Shown here: piece by piece, positions 57,856 through 64,000 of the stretch
Position numbering within the stretch: position 1 is the stretch's first letter
How the letters are laid out: the number at the start of each line of letters is the position of its first letter
NCBI GenBank assembly: GCA_910587915.1
Contig: CAJUOB010000005.1
Coordinates: forward strand, 62,001-126,000
DNA from: an uncultured Muribaculaceae bacterium
GTDB lineage: Bacteria; Bacteroidota; Bacteroidia; Bacteroidales; Muribaculaceae
Length of the DNA stretch: 64,000 bases
Reading direction: 5' to 3'
The notes under the pieces: model-generated
What the model saw: the letters and a program-made list of their open reading frames with translations, nothing else
Told to the model about the DNA's origin: nothing
Database searches by the model: none
Made by a program: the position numbers and the translations under genes

Positions 57856-60800
57856 ATGGCATTTTTCGACCGTTTCGGGGGCAAAAAGAAGCCCAAGCCC
57901 CAACTCACTCCAGAAGAAATAAATCGACTTGTGGAAGAGGCTGACCGCCTATGCGAAAACGAAGAATACGCACGTGCATTCGACCTCGACAGCAAAGCCG
58001 CAGAGGCTGGCAATGCCCGCGCTCAGACTCACATGGGATGGTACTACGAGAATGGCTGCGGAGCGCCTCAGGACTATAACAGGGCATTCGAATGGTATTC
58101 TATGGCAGCCAAGCAAAACTTTGCCCCGGCTCAATACTGCATCGGCACTTGCTTCGAAGAAGGCATCGGCACTACCGTCGACCTTACCAAAGCTATCGAA
58201 TATTATACTTTAGCTGCCAACCAAGGACTTCCCGAAGCAGTAGAGGCACTCGACCGCATCGGAAAGACGCAGCACGAAGAGCCAGCTTTAAACGAAATAC
58301 AGATTCAACGGATAGCCAATGAGGCTCGCCGCCTATTTGTACAGGAACGCTACGACGAGGCCATCGACCAAGCTCGTACCGGTGCTTCATACAATCATCC
58401 CGAAGCCATGCACGTGCTTGGATGCTGTCTTCTTCACGGCCTCGGAACAGAAGTCGATATAGAAGGCGCCGAGAAATGGCTGTCCATGGCTGCCGATGCC
58501 GGATTCCATCCCGCCATGCTCGAGTTAGGGCTTGCATATGCCCAGGGGCATACCTTGCGTAAAGATCTCGCAGCCGCAGCCAATCGCTTCGAAGCAGCGG
58601 TAAATGCCGGAAGCACATCGGCATACTTCCATCTGGGACAATGCTATGAATACGGCGAAGGAATGTCACGCGACATATCCAACGCCATCGACCTCTATCG
58701 CAAAGGTGCCGAAGCCGGCGATGCTGCCGCACAGTTTGCGCTTGGCCAGTGCTACATGACAGGAACAGGAGTCGAAGAGGACTACGAGGCAGCTTCACGA
58801 CTGTTCAAGGCATCCGCCGACCAAGGCTACGAGAACGCCCGCGAAGGGCTTGCGCTTCTCGACCAATTGCAGAGCGGAGCCGATACAGAAATAATGCAGC
58901 AGAAACTGGCCGACGCCGAGAAGTTCATTGCCGACCGCAACTACGATGCCGCCAGGCCTCTTGTCGAAGAATGCGCCGAAGTCGGCATGCCTCATGCGCA
59001 GGCACTCCTGGGCGATTTCTATCGCAAAGCTCTGGCCGGATATCCCCGCGACTCCCGAAAAGCCCTCGAATGGTACCGTCATGGTGCCGACGGTGGCGAT
59101 GTAGACGCAATGGTCGGTGCGGCCGCTATACTTGAGACCGACGGCAAAGACGCCGACATAGCCGAAGCAGCCCGATATTATGAAGCCGCCGCAGAAAAAG
59201 GCAGCATCGAAGCGGCATACCGTCTTGGACAGATTTATGAGAATGGCCGCGGAGTAGGCAAAGATGAAACCATGGCTTTCGCATGGTATCTACGGGCTGC
59301 GGATGCCGGCGATGCCATATCGCAACGCCTCATCGGGGCAATGTACGAGAGCGGTCGTGGCGTCGACACCGATACCGATGCAGCTCTCGAATGGTATCGG
59401 AAAGCGGCCGCTAACGGCGATATTGCAGCGAAAAAAGCTGTGGAGCGCCTCTCGGCACCCGTATCACCCAAAACCGAGACCGAAGATCAGACCGACGAAA
59501 CGCCCGGCGCACCTCTCTCCGACGAGGAAATAGTGCATCTCATCGTACTATCCAACAAATACTACGACGCCGGGAACTATGAGGCTGCCGTAGATATCGA
59601 CCGCAAACTCACTCTCCAGAAAGTACCTCGCGGAATGAATGCCCTCGGCTGGGATTATTATAAAGGCCATGGCGTACCACAGGATGTGGCCAGAGCCTTC
59701 AATCTTTTCCTCGAAGCGGCCGAAGCCGGAGAACCCCGCGCCATGATCAACCTTGCATGGTGCTACCACGACGGCGACGGCGTGGCGCAAGACAAAACCG
59801 AAGCAATGCGGTGGTTCAAGCGTGCCGCCGATGCCGGATGGCACGCAGGCTTCTTCGCCCTGGGTGCAAGATACAGCCTCGGCGACGGTGTGGAGCAAAA
59901 CGACGACGAGGCCGTCCGTCTATGGCAAAAGGCAGCAGACCTCGGCAATCCGTCGGCATACTACTGCCTTGGTGTCCACTATGCGGAAAACTCCGACCCC
60001 GACTACAACAAAGCGTTCAAACTATACCTAAAGAGCGCCTTGCTCGGTATCGGCACCGGAGCATATCAGGTAGCGCACATGCTCCAGAATGGAATCGGAT
60101 GCACATCCGACATCGACCGTGCAATCTACTTCTACCGTGTCGCAGTAGCACTTGAAGTAGAGGAAGCCCGAGAGGCACTCGAAGAGCTCGATGTCCACGT
60201 GCGTCTAAGCGAAGAAGAACGTCAGGACGCCACCAATAAAGCGTCCGAAACATATAGCACCGACCGCGACAAAGCCGGTGAATACGCGCTACTCCCTGCC
60301 GTGATGGGCGACCCGTGGGCTGCCGAAATTCTGGCTCTATCGCTGGCATACGGCTCGTTTGTAGACGACCGCCGGGCGTCAGAGATGTTCAGGATGGCTG
60401 CAGAAGGAGGTCTCAGCGCCAGCCAGCACAACCTCGGATGGCGCTACGAAAAAGGTATTGGTGTCGACGTCGACCCAATCGAGTCTGCATACTGGTATGC
60501 CAAAGCAGCCGAAAACGGCAACGCTGCGGCTATGTCGTGCTATGCATGGTGTCTCACCATCGGTTTTGGAGTAAAGAAAGACTATGCCGCAGCCCGTCAA
60601 TGGTACATCCGCGCCGGCGAACTCAACGACGCCCGAGCCTTCTACAATCTCGGTGTCATGTGCGAGCGTGGCGAAGGCGGTCCTATAGACTACGAAGAGG
60701 CTCGGCGACTATATCGTAAAGCCGCCGACCTCGACTACGAGGGCGCCGAGCAAGCCATCCGTAATATCGAAGGTAAGAAAAATCCCACAGGCTCTCCCGA

Positions 60801-62388
60801 GGAGCTTCTCGCAAACGAAGCCGACCGTCTGTACGACGAGGGACAGTATGACCAAGCTTTTGCCAAAGCGCTCAAACCGGCCGACGCCGGCAATCCCGTG
60901 GCGGCTCAGATCGCAGGCCTATGCTACGAATTTGGCCGCGGCACGGACAAAGACATGGTCAAGGCTGTAAGATACTATAAAATAGCGGCCGAAGCTGGGC
61001 TTTCCACCTCACTTCTCAACCTTGGAGTCGCCTACCAATATGGCGAGGGCGGCCTCGATATAGACCTCAAAAAAGCCGTCGATCTCTATCGTAAAGCGGC
61101 AGAAAAAGGCGACCGCATAGCCCAATGCAACCTCGGTTACTGCTACGAGCAAGGCGATGGTGTAGAAAAAGACATGTCGCTGGCTGCTTACTGGTACCGA
61201 AAAAGTGCCGATCAAGACTGGGGACGCGCCCAGGCATATCTGGGCGAATGCTACGAAAAAGGCTGGGGACTCGATGAAAACCACAAAACGGCGCTCAATC
61301 TATACTTCAAAGCGGCATCCAACGGTCACCCATATGGCCAGATGCGTCTCGGCCGTTGCTACGAATATGCCATCGGTACATCTAAGAATATCGATGAAGC
61401 CATCAGATGGTATAAGAAAGCAGCCGAAGGAGGCAATGAATTTGCAAAAAAACGGCTTAACGAACTACAGGCAGCACAAAAGAGTGGAATACCTTACGAA
61501 GTGGTGGAGCAAGGCCGTAAAGCCGACGAAGCCTATGGTGCCGGACGCTACGACGAAGCATTCCGACTCGCACGCAACCCTGCCGAGGCCGGCGATCCAC
61601 GCGCATGCGAGGTAATGGCCCTATGCTATGACTTCGGTAACGGCACAGCCTCCGACATGGTGCAGGCAGTGAGGTTCTACAAAGTATCGGCAGCCGCAGG
61701 CATGTCGGTATCGCAGCTCAATCTCGGCGTTGCATATGAGAATGGCGATGGCGGCCTCACGCGCGACTATGTCAAGGCTGCCGAGCTATACCGCGCCGCC
61801 GCCGAGCAAGGACATCGCATAGCACAGTGCAATCTTGGCTGGTGCTATGAGAAAGGGCTTGGAGTACCCAAGGACATGACTCTCGCCGTGAAGTGGTATG
61901 CGCAAAGCGCCGATCAGAACTGGCCACGCGCACAACTCAACCTCGGCACATGCTATGAATTCGGCAAAGGCGTTACAGAGGACCATCAGAAAGCAGTAGA
62001 GTTCTACCGTGCGGCCGCCGAGCAAGGCAACAGCATAGCTCAGTGCAACCTCGGATGGTGCTACGAAAGTGGCAAAGGCATAGCACAGAACTTTGCAGAG
62101 GCTGCCGAGTGGTACCGGAAGAGCGCTGCCCAAGGATGGGCAAGAGCACAGGCATATCTGGGAGAACTCTACGAGAAAGGAAACGGCGTTCCACGCGATA
62201 TAGCAAAGGCAATCGAACTATACCGGGCCTCTGCCGAGCAGAACTATGCCTACGGTCAGTGCGCCCTTGCCCAATGCTATGAAAACGGAACAGGTGTGCC
62301 GCGCGACATCAAACGCGCTCGCGAACTCTATAAACAAGCCGCCGAAAACGGTAACGAATTTGCAAAAAAACGTCTAAAAGAACTCTGA
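57856..62388 (+). CDS. Giant Sel1-repeat protein (1510 residues)
   Basis: Almost wholly built of Sel1-like repeats of about 36 residues (AxxxLGxxYExGxGVxxDxxxAxxWYRKAAExG). A basic start (MAFFDRFGGKKKPKPQ) without a signal peptide suggests a cytosolic protein. The repeats group into seven blocks, each opened by a variant unit of the ADRLYDEGQYDQAFAKALKPADAG kind, at about residues 27, 155, 351, 564, 791, 986 and 1220. The last two blocks are especially alike, pointing to recent internal duplication. Sel1 proteins are scaffolds for protein complexes; the partners here are unknown. A TAACTTTG box at 57809-57816 precedes it, and it lies 3 bases before the Tricorn-like gene. Confidence 0.93.
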   Translation: MAFFDRFGGKKKPKPQLTPEEINRLVEEADRLCENEEYARAFDLDSKAAEAGNARAQTHMGWYYENGCGAPQDYNRAFEWYSMAAKQNFAPAQYCIGTCFEEGIGTTVDLTKAIEYYTLAANQGLPEAVEALDRIGKTQHEEPALNEIQIQRIANEARRLFVQERYDEAIDQARTGASYNHPEAMHVLGCCLLHGLGTEVDIEGAEKWLSMAADAGFHPAMLELGLAYAQGHTLRKDLAAAANRFEAAVNAGSTSAYFHLGQCYEYGEGMSRDISNAIDLYRKGAEAGDAAAQFALGQCYMTGTGVEEDYEAASRLFKASADQGYENAREGLALLDQLQSGADTEIMQQKLADAEKFIADRNYDAARPLVEECAEVGMPHAQALLGDFYRKALAGYPRDSRKALEWYRHGADGGDVDAMVGAAAILETDGKDADIAEAARYYEAAAEKGSIEAAYRLGQIYENGRGVGKDETMAFAWYLRAADAGDAISQRLIGAMYESGRGVDTDTDAALEWYRKAAANGDIAAKKAVERLSAPVSPKTETEDQTDETPGAPLSDEEIVHLIVLSNKYYDAGNYEAAVDIDRKLTLQKVPRGMNALGWDYYKGHGVPQDVARAFNLFLEAAEAGEPRAMINLAWCYHDGDGVAQDKTEAMRWFKRAADAGWHAGFFALGARYSLGDGVEQNDDEAVRLWQKAADLGNPSAYYCLGVHYAENSDPDYNKAFKLYLKSALLGIGTGAYQVAHMLQNGIGCTSDIDRAIYFYRVAVALEVEEAREALEELDVHVRLSEEERQDATNKASETYSTDRDKAGEYALLPAVMGDPWAAEILALSLAYGSFVDDRRASEMFRMAAEGGLSASQHNLGWRYEKGIGVDVDPIESAYWYAKAAENGNAAAMSCYAWCLTIGFGVKKDYAAARQWYIRAGELNDARAFYNLGVMCERGEGGPIDYEEARRLYRKAADLDYEGAEQAIRNIEGKKNPTGSPEELLANEADRLYDEGQYDQAFAKALKPADAGNPVAAQIAGLCYEFGRGTDKDMVKAVRYYKIAAEAGLSTSLLNLGVAYQYGEGGLDIDLKKAVDLYRKAAEKGDRIAQCNLGYCYEQGDGVEKDMSLAAYWYRKSADQDWGRAQAYLGECYEKGWGLDENHKTALNLYFKAASNGHPYGQMRLGRCYEYAIGTSKNIDEAIRWYKKAAEGGNEFAKKRLNELQAAQKSGIPYEVVEQGRKADEAYGAGRYDEAFRLARNPAEAGDPRACEVMALCYDFGNGTASDMVQAVRFYKVSAAAGMSVSQLNLGVAYENGDGGLTRDYVKAAELYRAAAEQGHRIAQCNLGWCYEKGLGVPKDMTLAVKWYAQSADQNWPRAQLNLGTCYEFGKGVTEDHQKAVEFYRAAAEQGNSIAQCNLGWCYESGKGIAQNFAEAAEWYRKSAAQGWARAQAYLGELYEKGNGVPRDIAKAIELYRASAEQNYAYGQCALAQCYENGTGVPRDIKRARELYKQAAENGNEFAKKRLKEL

Positions 62389-62391
62389 TAA

Positions 62392-64000
62392 ATGAAAAAA
62401 ACAACACTTGCACTCACGGCACTGCTCTCAGCCTTGTGTGCATCGGCCACCGAAGCACCACTCTGGCTCAGAAACACGGCCATCTCGCCCGATGGCAAGA
62501 CCATAGCATTTACTTATAAGGGCGACATATTCACTGTTCCAACCAATGGTGGAACAGCCACACAGATCACATCCGACGAAGCCTACGACACCACCCCTCT
62601 GTGGAGCCCCGACGGTACCCGCATCGCATTCTCGAGCAATCGCGAAGGTTCTGCCGATATTTTCGTAGCCCCTGCAAAGGGCGGTACTCCCGTGCGAATA
62701 ACCACTCATAGTGGCGCAGAGACCCCTTTGGCATGGCTCAACGACTCCACAGTGCTTTTCTCGGCCGACCTGCACCCCTCGCACCATGCCTTGAACGATG
62801 CATTCTTTCCTCAGACATACACCGTCACCGCGCGCCCGGGCATGCGCCCGAAGTTGTTTCTGCCCCTTGCCATGCGTGCAGCATCGGTGCGCGATGGCAA
62901 AGTATTATTCGAAGAACGTGCCAGCTACGAAAACGAGTGGCGTAAACACGAAACCTCCGCGGGAACTCCCGATCTCTATCTCTACGCCGACGGCAAATTC
63001 ACCAAGGTAGCATCTTTCAAGGGCAGCGACCGCAACCCCGTATGGCTCGGTGCCGACCACTTTGCATATCTAAGCGAACAGGACAGCACCCTCAATATCT
63101 TCGATGCCTCGCTCGACGGTAAGAAAGCCGTCCAGCTCACCAACTTCAAAGGCAACCCTGTGCGCCACCTCTCGGCCAGTGCCGACGGCAAGACTCTTGC
63201 CTTCAGCTACGATGGCGAAATCTACACCCTCAACCCCGGAGCACAGCCTCATAAGGTAAATGTCGACATTGTGGCCGACAAATACAACTCCGACCACGTG
63301 CGCCGCTACATCAGCGGAGGTGCCGAAAGCATGGCAGTGTCACCATCGGGCGACGAAGTCGCCTTCACTGCCCGTGGCGACATCTATGTCACTTCCGTAA
63401 AGTACAAAACCACCAAACGCATTACCGACACCCCGGCTCAGGAGCGTGTGGTAGACTTCTCGCCCGATGGCCGCACTCTGGTCTATGACTCTGAGCGCGA
63501 TGGCATGTGGCAGCTATTCACAGCCAAGATAAAGGATGACAAGGAAAAATCATTCGCATACGCCACCGACATAATCGAAGAACCACTCTACCGCAGCGAC
63601 CGCACGGCTCAGCAACCGGCATTCAGCCCCGACGGCAAAAAAGTGGCTTTCCTCGAAGACCGCACCGAGCTGAAAGTAATCGATCTGGATACAAAAAAGG
63701 TGACCACCGCGCTCGACGGAAAGTATAATTATTCCTACACCGACGGCGACATATCCTTTGAATGGAGCCCCGATAGCCGCTGGTTTCTCATCGACTACAT
63801 CGGCGAAGGCGGATGGAACAACACCGACATCGCCCTCGTAAGCGCCGACGGCAGCAAGGTTATCGACCTTACCGAAAGCGGCTACTCCGACTCCAATGCC
63901 AAATGGGCTCTCGACGGAAAAGCGCTCACCTACACCACCGGACGATTCGGCTATAAGAGCCACGGCAGCTGGGGCAATGAAAATGATGTGATGATAATGG
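62392..64000 (+). CDS. Tricorn-like S41-family protease, N-terminal part (runs off the window)
   Basis: An open frame of 536 codons without a stop before the window ends. A signal peptide (MKKTTLALTALLSALCASA) leads into WD40-like/PD40 propeller repeats (AISPDGKTIAFTYKGDIFTVPTNGG, PLWSPDGTRIAFSSNREGSADIFVAPAKGG, AFSPDGKKVAFLEDRTELKVIDLDTKK). This matches the N-terminal propellers of periplasmic Tricorn-like proteases in Bacteroidetes, whose PDZ and S41 domains follow at about residue 700 onward, outside the window. The ATG at 62392 is 3 bases after the Sel1 gene's stop. The protease call depends on the missing half. Confidence 0.82.
   Translation, partial: MKKTTLALTALLSALCASATEAPLWLRNTAISPDGKTIAFTYKGDIFTVPTNGGTATQITSDEAYDTTPLWSPDGTRIAFSSNREGSADIFVAPAKGGTPVRITTHSGAETPLAWLNDSTVLFSADLHPSHHALNDAFFPQTYTVTARPGMRPKLFLPLAMRAASVRDGKVLFEERASYENEWRKHETSAGTPDLYLYADGKFTKVASFKGSDRNPVWLGADHFAYLSEQDSTLNIFDASLDGKKAVQLTNFKGNPVRHLSASADGKTLAFSYDGEIYTLNPGAQPHKVNVDIVADKYNSDHVRRYISGGAESMAVSPSGDEVAFTARGDIYVTSVKYKTTKRITDTPAQERVVDFSPDGRTLVYDSERDGMWQLFTAKIKDDKEKSFAYATDIIEEPLYRSDRTAQQPAFSPDGKKVAFLEDRTELKVIDLDTKKVTTALDGKYNYSYTDGDISFEWSPDSRWFLIDYIGEGGWNNTDIALVSADGSKVIDLTESGYSDSNAKWALDGKALTYTTGRFGYKSHGSWGNENDVMIM

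Noticed and set aside
62392..64000. Missing stop considered as a possible pseudogene
   Set aside because: The frame is fully open and in register to the window edge, so it is simply cut by the boundary.

Overview
The window is chromosomal DNA from a Bacteroidales bacterium, most likely of the Muribaculaceae or a nearby gut lineage. The evidence is the Bacteroidota promoter form (TTG or TTTG, about 19-21 bases, then TAnnTTTG) in front of many genes, the lack of Shine-Dalgarno sites, and a family content typical of the phylum: DUF3857, DUF3127, DUF6377, DUF4861, PepSY-like proteins, SusB-type GH97, GH89, GH105 and HU-like proteins. The assignment is inference; no rRNA, tRNA, CRISPR array, transposase, integrase or prophage was seen.

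Layout. 1-8600: carA, a PepSY-like secreted protein, a coupled transglutaminase/DUF3857 pair, lpxH coupled to a SufT/MIP18-like gene, an outer-membrane barrel and nagB. 8600-10740: an AT-rich accessory patch with a 34-codon lipoprotein-like ORF, two near-identical tandem lipoproteins and two small membrane proteins. 10870-21500: eno, a GH105 hydrolase, an acyltransferase, a membrane phosphoesterase coupled to tex and a short folK, and convergent comEC and yeiH. 21600-26915: a GH2 beta-galactosidase and an in-frame fusion of a MalY/PatB-type PLP enzyme to diaminopimelate epimerase. 26924-28310: a retropepsin-like secreted protein and a gene-free stretch that folds into a long rod. 28310-40015: a glycan-degradation run (GH89, HGSNAT-like transferase, GH97, GH43, GH88, DUF4861, phosphomannose isomerase, ROK kinase) with no SusC/SusD pair. 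40167-45239: a DUF3127 protein with an SSB-like tail, proS, a GT2 enzyme, an HU-like protein and an HU-like/transmembrane/LysM protein. 45240-57622: GH31, mutL, two DUF6377 regulators flanking a BASS transporter and a Crp/Fnr regulator, three apparent non-coding transcription units, and a DUF115/epimerase pair. 57856-64000: a 1510-residue Sel1-repeat protein and the start of a Tricorn-like protease.

Functionally the window mixes housekeeping genes with periplasmic and outer-membrane glycan breakdown. GH89 and its HGSNAT-like partner resemble the consecutive lysosomal steps at terminal glucosamine of heparan sulfate. GH88 and GH105 act on unsaturated uronides left by polysaccharide lyases. NagB, ManA and the ROK kinase could feed released sugars into central metabolism. 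Tight coupling by 4-base ATGA overlaps recurs throughout.

The least explained items are the rod-like RNA candidate at 27959-28101, the three promoter-to-terminator units that share a GTGA hairpin loop, the PLP enzyme-DapF fusion, the HU-TM-LysM protein, the apparent ATC start at 1916, and the 44-base perfect palindrome at 40032-40075.
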